The notes under the pieces: generated by a model
Databases searched by the model: none
The model's input: the letters and a program-made list of their open reading frames with translations, nothing else
Told to the model about the DNA's origin: nothing
Shown: piece after piece, positions 1 through 7,327 of the stretch
Numbering within the stretch: position 1 is the stretch's first letter
How the letters are laid out: the number at the start of each line of letters is the position of its first letter
NCBI GenBank assembly: GCA_017537905.1
Contig: JAFYJX010000083.1
Span: forward strand, 1-30,072
Source: Clostridiales bacterium
GTDB taxonomy: Bacteria; Bacillota_A; Clostridia; Saccharofermentanales; Saccharofermentanaceae
Length of the DNA: 30,072 bases
Reading direction: 5' to 3'
Program-made: the position numbers and the translations under genes

Positions 1-230
1 ATTCTCTTTACTGTTGTAAGCGTCAACGGTTCGATGTAGATCTTATCTGCCATCGACTTATCGGTCATGATGGTAGCAGGGTTGGAGTTGAGCAGTACGA
101 TCTCGATGCCATCTTCTCTTAATGCTCTGCAGGCCTGTGTGCCTGCGTAGTCGAATTCTGCGGCCTGTCCGATTACGATCGGGCCGGATCCGATAACAAG
201 AACTTTACGTATAGTTTTATCAAGCGGCAT
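1..230 (-). CDS. carB: Carbamoyl phosphate synthase large subunit, N-terminal part (partial)
   Basis: About 76 N-terminal residues are present; the gene runs off the left edge of the window. The reading [17 protein letters not shown] followed by [20 protein letters not shown] and [11 protein letters not shown] is the typical first ATP-grasp/preATP-grasp start of CarB, which joins bicarbonate, ammonia (channelled from CarA) and two ATP to make carbamoyl phosphate for pyrimidines and arginine. The ATG at 230 lies one base after the carA stop, and a GGAGGAAC ribosome binding site sits inside the last carA codons, so the two subunits are probably translationally coupled. Identification is firm; everything beyond the first 76 residues is outside the window. 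Confidence 0.96.
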   Translation of the reverse strand, partial: MPLDKTIRKVLVIGSGPIVIGQAAEFDYAGTQACRALREDGIEIVLLNSNPATIMTDKSMADKIYIEPLTLTTVKR

Positions 231-231
231 A

Positions 232-1311
232 TTATTTGTTCCTCCAGTCTTCCATCATGCTGATAAAGTTATCGAAAAGGAATTCCGTATCCTTAGGACC
301 TCCGCATGCTTCCGGGTGGAACTGAACAGAGTAAGCGGGCTTATCAAGATACTTGATTCCTTCGTTTGTTCCGTCATTTACGTTAACGAAGTATTCTTTC
401 GCGATATTGGTATCGATCGAATTGCTCTCGACCTGATATCCGTGGTTTTGTGATGTGATATAGACTCTTCCTGTCTCAAGGTTCTTAACCGGGTGGTTAG
501 CACCTCTGTGGCCGTACTTGAGTTTCGACGTCTTAAAGCCGTGTGCGAGGGCTAAGATCTGATGGCCTAAGCAGATGCCCATAATCGGGATCCCTGAATC
601 CTTTAAGACCTTCATCGTCTCGATTGCCTTTGTGTTGTCCTCAGGATCTCCAGGGCCGTTTGAGAGGAAGATTCCGTCAGGGCCTATCTCCATTACCTTT
701 GCAGCATCAGTATCTGCGGGAAGGAGATGAACCTCGCATGATCTTTTCGCGAGCTCTCTGGCAATATTGTTCTTGATGCCGAAGTCGAACATCGCGACCT
801 TGAACTTTACTTCTCCCTCCGGTGACACGATGGTCTCTTCGGGTGTCGTTACTTCTTCAACGGGGTCCTTGATCCTGTATGCCTTGATCTCATCCAAAGT
901 AAACTCATCAGGACGGTCGCAGATCGCGCCGTTCATCGTGCCTGATTCTCTTAAGCACTTTGTAAGAGCTCTGGTATCGATCCCCTTAAGTCCCGGGATG
1001 CCCTGTTCCTTAAGGAATGTATCGAGATCTGTCTCACATCTGAAGTTGGAAGGAAGATCGCAGACTTCTCTTACGATGTAGCCTGATACATTTACCTTTG
1101 TGCTCTCCATATCGGGTGTGATTATTCCGTAGTTGCCTATCAGGGGGAATGTCTGGACAACAGCCTGACCCTTATAGCTCGGGTCTGTCAGTGTCTCTAA
1201 ATAAGCCGTCATTGCCGTAGTAAATACTATCTCGGAAATGACGCTGCCGGAAGCTCCCATAGCTTCGCCTTCGTAAACGTTGCCGTTCTCTAATACCAGA
1301 TAACGTTTCAT
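232..1311 (-). CDS. carA: Carbamoyl phosphate synthase small (glutaminase) subunit
   Basis: This 359-residue protein has the normal CarA length and architecture: an N-terminal small-subunit domain (about 1-150) and a C-terminal class I glutamine amidotransferase domain (about 170-355). The nucleophile lies in GICLGHQ (Cys247), and the rest of the triad is in QFHPEACGG (His332, Glu334). It hydrolyses glutamine and passes ammonia to CarB, whose gene follows after one base. The start at 1311 has an AAAGGGGG ribosome binding site about nine bases upstream; two other ATGs just upstream are out of frame. The gene lies behind the thrC terminator, so it needs its own promoter or readthrough; no PyrR-type leader is evident in the 62-bp gap. 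Confidence 0.97.
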   Translation of the reverse strand: MKRYLVLENGNVYEGEAMGASGSVISEIVFTTAMTAYLETLTDPSYKGQAVVQTFPLIGNYGIITPDMESTKVNVSGYIVREVCDLPSNFRCETDLDTFLKEQGIPGLKGIDTRALTKCLRESGTMNGAICDRPDEFTLDEIKAYRIKDPVEEVTTPEETIVSPEGEVKFKVAMFDFGIKNNIARELAKRSCEVHLLPADTDAAKVMEIGPDGIFLSNGPGDPEDNTKAIETMKVLKDSGIPIMGICLGHQILALAHGFKTSKLKYGHRGANHPVKNLETGRVYITSQNHGYQVESNSIDTNIAKEYFVNVNDGTNEGIKYLDKPAYSVQFHPEACGGPKDTEFLFDNFISMMEDWRNK

Positions 1312-1335
1312 TTCATCATGCCCCCTTTTATAAAA

Positions 1336-1363
1336 AAGGCTTTTCCGTTGGGAGAAAAGCCTT
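1336..1363 (-). terminator. Intrinsic terminator of thrC
   Basis: A 10-bp perfect stem (1336-1345 paired with 1354-1363, 8-base loop) is followed on the minus strand by a run of T residues. It lies between the thrC stop and the carA ribosome binding site, so it should end the upstream minus-strand operon and separate it from carAB. Confidence 0.85.
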
Positions 1364-1373
1364 AAAAATCAAA

Positions 1374-2879
1374 TCAATCAAGAAGTATCTTGCGCACCAT
1401 GCTCATCATCTGTTCCTTCTCGATAACATCCTTATGCCTTACTTCAAGCGACGGTAATTCTGAAATGGACTGAGGAATAACAAGTCCGCTCTCTTCGGCA
1501 AGTTCGGCAATGATATCCGTCACTTCCTTATTGTTAGAATAACCGGCGCCTCTTAAAGCATCCATAACAGCAGGTGCGAACTTGAACGGTGATGCCGTTG
1601 AAGCAAATACCGTCTTGCTCTCATCGCCTGATCTGGTGTGATATCTTCCGTAGATGTTAAAACCTACGGCTGTATGAGGATCGATCACATGGTCTGTGCG
1701 GTCGTATACTTCGAGGATGGTCTTCGCAACACCTGTCTCATCGGCAAAGCCTCCGACGAAGAGTCTCTGCAGTGACTTCAATGTATCCTTGTCGACACTG
1801 TACTTACCCTTCTCGAAAAGATCATTCATCCATTCAGTTACCTTCTGGGGATCCTTGTCCGTAACCTCGAAAAGGAGTCTCTCGAGATTAGAAGAAATAA
1901 GGATATCCATCGAAGGAGATGTTGTCTTGAAGAATTCCCTGTTGCGGTCGTAAATGCCGCTGGAGAAGAAATCACAGAGGACCTTGTTGCGGTTCGAAGC
2001 ACAGATAAGCTTGTGTACCGGAATACCCATCTGCTTTGCAAACCATGCAGCGAGGATATTACCGAAGTTACCTGTAGGAACTACGATATTAAAGGACTCT
2101 GTAAGATCCATCTTGCCTTTTCTTATAAGTTCAACATAAGAATAAACATAGTAAGCGATCTGGGGCGCTAATCTTCCCCAGTTAATGGAGTTTGCGGATG
2201 AGAGCATAACATCATGCTCATCAAGAGTAATGGCAAATTCCATGTCACCGAAGATCCTCTTAACGCCTGTCTGCGCATCGTCAAAACATCCGTTTACAGC
2301 GATTACATGTGTGTTAGCGCCGCCCGTCGTTGTCATCTGAAGTTTCTGAGCTTCGGAAACGCCGCCTGTCGGATAGAATACGATGATCTCTGTTCCGGGA
2401 AGATCCTTAAAGCCCTCGAGTGCAGCCTTGCCCGTGTCACCGGAAGTAGCCGTAAGGATGCAGATCTTCTTATTTGTGCCTGTCTTCTTTGCAGAAGCGG
2501 TCATAAGATGAGGCAGGAGCTGGAGCGCAACATCCTTAAATGCGCACGTAGGTCCGTGCCAGAGCTCTAATATATATTCCCTGTCGTTATATTCGTTCAT
2601 CTGAACGAGAGGAATGGGATTCTCGCCCCACTTCTCTTCGGCATAAGCCTGTCTTGTATATTCGAGGAGTTCAGCTTCAGTAAAATCAGTAAGGAACTTG
2701 GAAAGAACAAATGCAGAGAGTTCATAGAACTGCATCGTCTGCATTCTCTCGAGATCTTCCTTTGTGAGCTGGGGAACTGTCTCAGGTACAAAGAGACCGC
2801 CGTCCGGAGCGATGCCTCTTATGATAGCTTCGCTTGAAGAAAACTTTCCTTCATATCCTCTTGTACTTATATAGTTCAT
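1374..2879 (-). CDS. thrC: Threonine synthase
   Basis: The 501-residue PLP-dependent enzyme starts MNYISTRG, typical of the longer threonine synthase class (about 460-510 residues). It converts O-phosphohomoserine to threonine in the cytoplasm. The PLP-binding lysine is in GPTCAFKDVALQ (Lys115), and the phosphate-binding loop ATSGDTGKAALEG is clear. The ATG at 2879 overlaps the upstream gene's TGA in an ATGA arrangement and has AAGGAG eight bases before it, which indicates translational coupling. It is the last gene of its operon, followed by the terminator at 1336-1363. No other thr genes are nearby, so threonine biosynthesis is not clustered here. Confidence 0.96.
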   Translation of the reverse strand: MNYISTRGYEGKFSSSEAIIRGIAPDGGLFVPETVPQLTKEDLERMQTMQFYELSAFVLSKFLTDFTEAELLEYTRQAYAEEKWGENPIPLVQMNEYNDREYILELWHGPTCAFKDVALQLLPHLMTASAKKTGTNKKICILTATSGDTGKAALEGFKDLPGTEIIVFYPTGGVSEAQKLQMTTTGGANTHVIAVNGCFDDAQTGVKRIFGDMEFAITLDEHDVMLSSANSINWGRLAPQIAYYVYSYVELIRKGKMDLTESFNIVVPTGNFGNILAAWFAKQMGIPVHKLICASNRNKVLCDFFSSGIYDRNREFFKTTSPSMDILISSNLERLLFEVTDKDPQKVTEWMNDLFEKGKYSVDKDTLKSLQRLFVGGFADETGVAKTILEVYDRTDHVIDPHTAVGFNIYGRYHTRSGDESKTVFASTASPFKFAPAVMDALRGAGYSNNKEVTDIIAELAEESGLVIPQSISELPSLEVRHKDVIEKEQMMSMVRKILLD

Positions 2880-3859
2880 GTACTTGCTCCTTGAGACGCC
2901 GTCGTAGTTCCAACAGTATACGCTGTCAACTCAGTTGATGAAGTCGTCTCTGATGTCGTCTCTGACTCGCTCTGCGATTCGCCTTCGAGTTCGATCATAT
3001 GCTTTGCGGTATCAGAAGGCATATTCGCTGTGCTAAACGTACCGAAGCTTGATTCATAAGCACTTACGAGAGCTGAAACCTCAGGATCGTATCTGTTGCG
3101 ATAGAACTCTCTGTGGAGGTATTCGAGCTTATCCTGTGCATTTCCTCCGGCTTCGATCTGTTTTACCAGAGGAATAATACCAAAGATGATGAGAAGCGTC
3201 ACTAGTAACATTGACAGAATTACGACGCCAACAACGACTAAACTTTTCATCCTCTCTCTAGGAGATTTTATATCCTCAATATCTATTGAATCATCGGGGA
3301 GTTCATCAGCTACTCCGCCCGAACGCATCATGATATCTCTTCTCTCCTTTGAAGACGCCATTTGAGGCGGTTCAGAGGTCTTCTGAGCCTTGGTAAGGAT
3401 AGGTGCCTGGAAGTTAGCCCTGGCCGCAGGAGATGTTCCTGATGCCATCTGTGCATTCTTAAGCTTTCCTGCGATATCTGCGGGCGGCAGATCCGGCGGA
3501 GGATTCTTGATATCCTCTCTTACCATTCTTAATGCTTCCTGGGCGATCGTAAGATACTGCTCAGTACCAAGCACGCCCTGGATAGCGAAAACGAGGCTGC
3601 CCTCAGCTCTCTTGAACTGTCCCTCTCTTGCAAGGCAGAGTCCGAAGATCAATGCCGGATCTCCCCATTTCTGATACTGGGAGATCAATGGCTTTAAGAA
3701 TATCTGTGCAACGTCAGTACCTTCGCCCTGGCTGTTCTGCAAAGCTCTGTTGTACTGGCGGACAATGCGGGCCTTCTCTTCATTGCTGACATCGAAAAGA
3801 ATGAGACTCGACTCATTTATCGGCTGTATTAACATACATAAGCTCAGATAGTCGTGCAT
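2876..3859 (-). CDS. Single-pass membrane protein with helical TPR-like N-terminus, function unknown
   Basis: Not a family I can name. The 327-residue protein has an N-terminal helical region (about 25-115) that reads like a tetratricopeptide-type repeat. A Pro/Ala-rich linker follows (115-165), then an acidic stretch and one strong hydrophobic segment (about 206-230). The C-terminus ends in a Ser/Thr/Glu-rich tail (about 295-327). Basic residues RERMK just before the membrane segment place the N-terminus inside and the tail outside. The start at 3859 overlaps the end of folC by 16 bases, but AAAGGA eight bases upstream supports it. The stop overlaps the thrC start. It could be an envelope scaffold or sensor; that is inference from topology only. 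Confidence 0.75.
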   Translation of the reverse strand: MHDYLSLCMLIQPINESSLILFDVSNEEKARIVRQYNRALQNSQGEGTDVAQIFLKPLISQYQKWGDPALIFGLCLAREGQFKRAEGSLVFAIQGVLGTEQYLTIAQEALRMVREDIKNPPPDLPPADIAGKLKNAQMASGTSPAARANFQAPILTKAQKTSEPPQMASSKERRDIMMRSGGVADELPDDSIDIEDIKSPRERMKSLVVVGVVILSMLLVTLLIIFGIIPLVKQIEAGGNAQDKLEYLHREFYRNRYDPEVSALVSAYESSFGTFSTANMPSDTAKHMIELEGESQSESETTSETTSSTELTAYTVGTTTASQGAST

Positions 3860-5235
3860 TCAATCAATCCTTTCAAAGTGGCTCTGATCTGACCCGCAAG
3901 ATAAAGCGAACCGGTAGCGAGAATAATCATACCGTCGCTGAGCGATTTTGAGTAAGCGAGCCTCGCGCCTTCACCGGCATCGGGGCAGACCTCCAAATCG
4001 CCGCTGATATTATACACATTATTTATTTTATGTGCGAGAACATCAGCTGGTTCGCTACGGGGATTGTTCGGCGTTACCGTAACCGCGCTTTTTATGTTTA
4101 TCCCGCAGGTCTTATAAGCATCAAGTATACCCTCAACGTCCTTATCTGCCATAACTCCCATAAGAAGTCTTACAGGTTTGCCTCTAAGTGAACCTCCGAG
4201 CATCTCGTTCATTGTGGCACCAAGGCTCAATGCTCCCTGGGGATTATGGCCGCCGTCTATTATTATCACAGGATCTAAGCTCAGGAGCTCGGCCCTGCAC
4301 TTCCACCTGGCGAGCGCAATCCCTTCCTTTATGGCATCTTCTGATATTCCGCACTTCCTGGCTGCCTCAATAGCCGTAACGGCATTTCCGATCTGGTGTC
4401 TGCCGTTAAGAAGTGTCGAATAAGAAGTACCGTCATATGTGAATTCCATTCTGCCGTCTTCTGTAAATACAGCGCTGTCATAGGCTTCTTTACTTCCGGC
4501 AAAAGAAATATCTATTTTCATTTCAGAGGCTTTGTTAATGAGCGTTGATCTTACGTCAGGCTTCATCTCTTCAGGGAGGATCATGAGATCAGGATCGAAG
4601 CATACCGCAGGAGAACCTTCCTTGAAGATGCCTGCCTTCTCCCCTGTTATCTCCGAGATCGTGCTGCCCAGGACTCCCGTGTGGTCAAGGCCCATGGCGG
4701 TTATTACCGTGACAAGCGGATCTTTGATTATGTTCGTGGAATCAAGCCGCCCGCCAAGGCCGACTTCCAAAACTGCCACGTCTATCTTCTTTTCGGCAAA
4801 GTACAGAAAGCAGATCGCAGTGATGAGTTCAAACTCCGTAGGCTCATCGCACAAGCCCCCGGAAACCATCTTTTCCTTTGCTTTCTTAACCATGTCCGAA
4901 TACTTGGAGAGGCTTTCGGCATCGATCTCGCCGTAGGAATCGTCTTCCACGTATTTTGCAAGGCCCTCTTTTCCGTCGATTATCCTTATGCGCTCCGAAA
5001 ACCTTTCGAGATATGGAGAAGTAAAAACGCCCACAGTCCTGCCGTCTGCTGCCATTATCGATGAGATGAATGTAGCAACAGAACCTTTGCCGTTCGTTCC
5101 CGCTATATGGACAGATTTAAAACTGTTCTGGGGATTGCCCAGAAGGTCCATAAGAGTGGTGATACGTTCGAGTCCGGGTTTGATGCCGAATTTCAATGCT
5201 CCTTCTAAAAGCTCCGGCACCTTGGATTCAGGCAT
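3844..5235 (-). CDS. folC: Bifunctional folylpolyglutamate synthase / dihydrofolate synthase
   Basis: A Mur-ligase-type enzyme of normal length (463 residues from this start). FGIKPGLERI leads into the ATP-binding loop HIAGTNGKGS, and later come LGLDHTGVLG, the carbamylated-Lys region EKAGIFKEG and IIDGGHNP. It adds glutamate to dihydropteroate and folates. An in-frame ATG at 5280 would add 15 residues and lengthen the overlap with the upstream gene to 53 bases. I prefer the ATG at 5235 because family members begin about 13-16 residues before the LKFG motif and the overlap drops to 8 bases. Neither start has a strong ribosome binding site, so translation probably depends on coupling to the gene upstream. 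Confidence 0.93.
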   Translation of the reverse strand: MPESKVPELLEGALKFGIKPGLERITTLMDLLGNPQNSFKSVHIAGTNGKGSVATFISSIMAADGRTVGVFTSPYLERFSERIRIIDGKEGLAKYVEDDSYGEIDAESLSKYSDMVKKAKEKMVSGGLCDEPTEFELITAICFLYFAEKKIDVAVLEVGLGGRLDSTNIIKDPLVTVITAMGLDHTGVLGSTISEITGEKAGIFKEGSPAVCFDPDLMILPEEMKPDVRSTLINKASEMKIDISFAGSKEAYDSAVFTEDGRMEFTYDGTSYSTLLNGRHQIGNAVTAIEAARKCGISEDAIKEGIALARWKCRAELLSLDPVIIIDGGHNPQGALSLGATMNEMLGGSLRGKPVRLLMGVMADKDVEGILDAYKTCGINIKSAVTVTPNNPRSEPADVLAHKINNVYNISGDLEVCPDAGEGARLAYSKSLSDGMIILATGSLYLAGQIRATLKGLIECTTI

Positions 5236-5842
5236 CGGCGGCTTCTTTCTCGGGAGAAGACTCTTCCGGCTTATTCTCATCCGCGTTGTAATCTATCATG
5301 TCCTTCTTTTTGAAGACCATGACCTTACTCATTACATAGTTGGCGATCATGATGAATACCGAATTGATGAGCTTGCAGAGGTATTCATATGTAAATGCGA
5401 AAGGCCAGATAATGATCTGCCATACTGCCATGGGTGTGTCGATCGGAAGACCCGTTATGGAGACGCATGCCCAGATCATGAGCGAATAGACGCCGATCTC
5501 AAGCACGAGGAAAGATAATATTCTCGCTCCGAAAAATGTTAAAAGCTCTCTGAAAACGTTGCCCTTCGAACGGAATACGGTAACCCTGTTAAGGAAATAT
5601 GCAACGATAACCGCGATAATGAAGCAGACTATCTGGTTGATGATGAACTTCAGTGAAAACTCTTTGCCAAACAGGCTGACAGCCATATCAGCTTTTACGA
5701 GTTTATCGAAAGCTACATAGCAGATCCAGTTAACGGCTGTAGTAAGACACCCGCTGACGAGATACATAAAAAGCTTACGTATCTTTTCCTGCTTCTCTGT
5801 AAGGCCTTCGCCGCCAACAATAATAGTCTTAATAATTCCCAT
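5228..5842 (-). CDS. GtrA-family four-helix membrane protein
   Basis: The 204-residue protein has four predicted transmembrane segments (about 24-46, 64-88, 97-125 and 147-175). The family signature is visible: FMYLVSGCLTTAVNW in helix 1, a YFLNRVTVFRSKG loop after helix 2, and a closing NYVMSKVMVFKKK. GtrA-like proteins are thought to flip or aid transfer of lipid-linked sugars (undecaprenyl-phosphate-linked) for polysaccharide or teichoic acid modification. The acidic C-terminal tail (about 182-204) is extra to the core. It lies six bases after the surface-protein gene, in a run of envelope genes, which fits a role in cell-wall glycosylation. The substrate is unknown. Confidence 0.88.
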   Translation of the reverse strand: MGIIKTIIVGGEGLTEKQEKIRKLFMYLVSGCLTTAVNWICYVAFDKLVKADMAVSLFGKEFSLKFIINQIVCFIIAVIVAYFLNRVTVFRSKGNVFRELLTFFGARILSFLVLEIGVYSLMIWACVSITGLPIDTPMAVWQIIIWPFAFTYEYLCKLINSVFIMIANYVMSKVMVFKKKDMIDYNADENKPEESSPEKEAADA

Positions 5843-5848
5843 ATGCCT

Positions 5849-7327
5849 TTATACCCTTTTCGGTCTCGGATTAGTCCTGTCTGAAACCATTCTCCTGATA
5901 ATATAAACGGAAATGGTTACGATGACCGCTTCAATAATAGCAATAACAAGAAAAACGTCAAACAAATATGAGTACAAAAGCTCGGCTTTCTTGTCGGCAA
6001 ACCTGTATCTGCTGATAGCGCCGGTTGTCCTGTCCACATAATAGAAATCCGCTGTCCCGTTATCATCGACCAGATAACATATAAAATCGCCGTCGCCATT
6101 CTCAAAGCCCGAGAGGACAATATTTCCTGTATCAAAAGTGGCTTGTTTGAAATCATCAGGGACAACAACATCAGCCGGAACCGCAGTCTGCCTCAGGATC
6201 GCTGATTCCTTTATTACAATGATGTTCGGATCGTACTTGATCACTTTTTTGGTGATGCTGTTATAGAAATACAGGCTCGACTCTTTTCCGTCAAAGAGAT
6301 ACAGGAGAACGCTCGTTATACCATCTTTGACATAAGCCGGAACGCTGTAGCCGTTGATCAGTTTCATAGTAGGATAGAATCCGTCCGGAATCTCGGCATC
6401 CTCAGGCGGATCTAAGAATGTATATGTGTTTCCCTCGAGATCCACCAGTGATGAATTCTCCGGGATATTACTCTCACGGCGGATTACATGCACAATGTAA
6501 TGCATATGGTTAATTCCGTTTTGCGCAGTAACGTCTATCGTGACGGTGTTATCGCCCGTATTAAGGTGCTGGTTTCCGCCGATCTCAATAGCCGCCCACA
6601 GATTACTTGCAAGAACGCTTACCTGTACATCAGTAACAGCTCTCTCAACAGAGCAGGTATATTCGGTAATATTCGGATTGAAGTCAGGAGATATATTTGT
6701 TCCTCTTATCTTAAGGGAAGCGATCGTCGCATCAGATGAGAGGCCTGTTCTTCTGACCGGAACCGTCAATCCGCTTCCGACCCTTGCTGTAATCTTATTA
6801 CCGGGTGACTTAAACTCACCTATGGATTTGAAACTGAATCTGACGTCGCCGGTAACATCAGTTGCAAGTCTGAAAGCAACTGAGAATAAAACGACCTGTT
6901 CGTCCGAATAATAAGATGCAGTTTCTTCGTCGCTGCTTCCGTCATTTCCCGGAGTTATATTCTGGTCCAATCCGGAAAATATAACGTCATCACCTTTCTT
7001 CAAACCGCTGATATAGTATCTGCCGACAGTCTCTTTTCCCTGGTCAAAAGATACATATTCAGCCTTGTCCTGATCGTAACTGATCTCTATCGGGCCGAAT
7101 TCGGTAATGCCCGGCATCTTGCTCGCAATAACATCTACTATGACAATATCTCCGGGACCTACAAATGTCTGGTTTGTCGTTGCGGAAATAATGATCTCCG
7201 TATCCGCATTTACCACAACGGGAGTCATGTTCGAAAGACAGAATAACGAAACAAAAACAAGTGCAAAGACAGCTGAAGCAGCCTTTGCTATTCCCGTTCT
7301 TATTCTCCTGTCAAACTTGGTTCTCAT
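5849..7327 (-). CDS. Surface protein with cohesin-like and cadherin-like beta-sandwich domains, C-terminal membrane anchor
   Basis: The 492-residue secreted, anchored protein has a signal peptide at about 1-42 (hydrophobic stretch around 14-38). Residues about 45-192 resemble a cohesin-type beta sandwich: GDIVIVDVIASKMPGI, then EISYDQDKAEYVSF, then a VVLFSVAFRL strand. Residues about 198-284 match the cadherin-like beta-sandwich domain (SDATIASLKIRG, ITEYTCSVERAVTDVQV, ending HYIVHVIRR). A region of unknown fold (about 290-450) precedes a transmembrane helix near 455-478 and a basic tail, so most of the protein faces outward. Its ATG overlaps the stop of the glucosaminidase gene by one base (TGATG). 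No dockerin partner is seen here, so a cellulosomal role is not shown; the domain calls are by pattern recognition. Confidence 0.82.
   Translation of the reverse strand: MRTKFDRRIRTGIAKAASAVFALVFVSLFCLSNMTPVVVNADTEIIISATTNQTFVGPGDIVIVDVIASKMPGITEFGPIEISYDQDKAEYVSFDQGKETVGRYYISGLKKGDDVIFSGLDQNITPGNDGSSDEETASYYSDEQVVLFSVAFRLATDVTGDVRFSFKSIGEFKSPGNKITARVGSGLTVPVRRTGLSSDATIASLKIRGTNISPDFNPNITEYTCSVERAVTDVQVSVLASNLWAAIEIGGNQHLNTGDNTVTIDVTAQNGINHMHYIVHVIRRESNIPENSSLVDLEGNTYTFLDPPEDAEIPDGFYPTMKLINGYSVPAYVKDGITSVLLYLFDGKESSLYFYNSITKKVIKYDPNIIVIKESAILRQTAVPADVVVPDDFKQATFDTGNIVLSGFENGDGDFICYLVDDNGTADFYYVDRTTGAISRYRFADKKAELLYSYLFDVFLVIAIIEAVIVTISVYIIRRMVSDRTNPRPKRV

Noticed and set aside
767..1081. Long open frames opposite carA, thrC, folC, pta, ackA and pcrA.
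   Set aside because: They are antisense to clearly conserved genes, lack ribosome binding sites and have no recognisable protein pattern.
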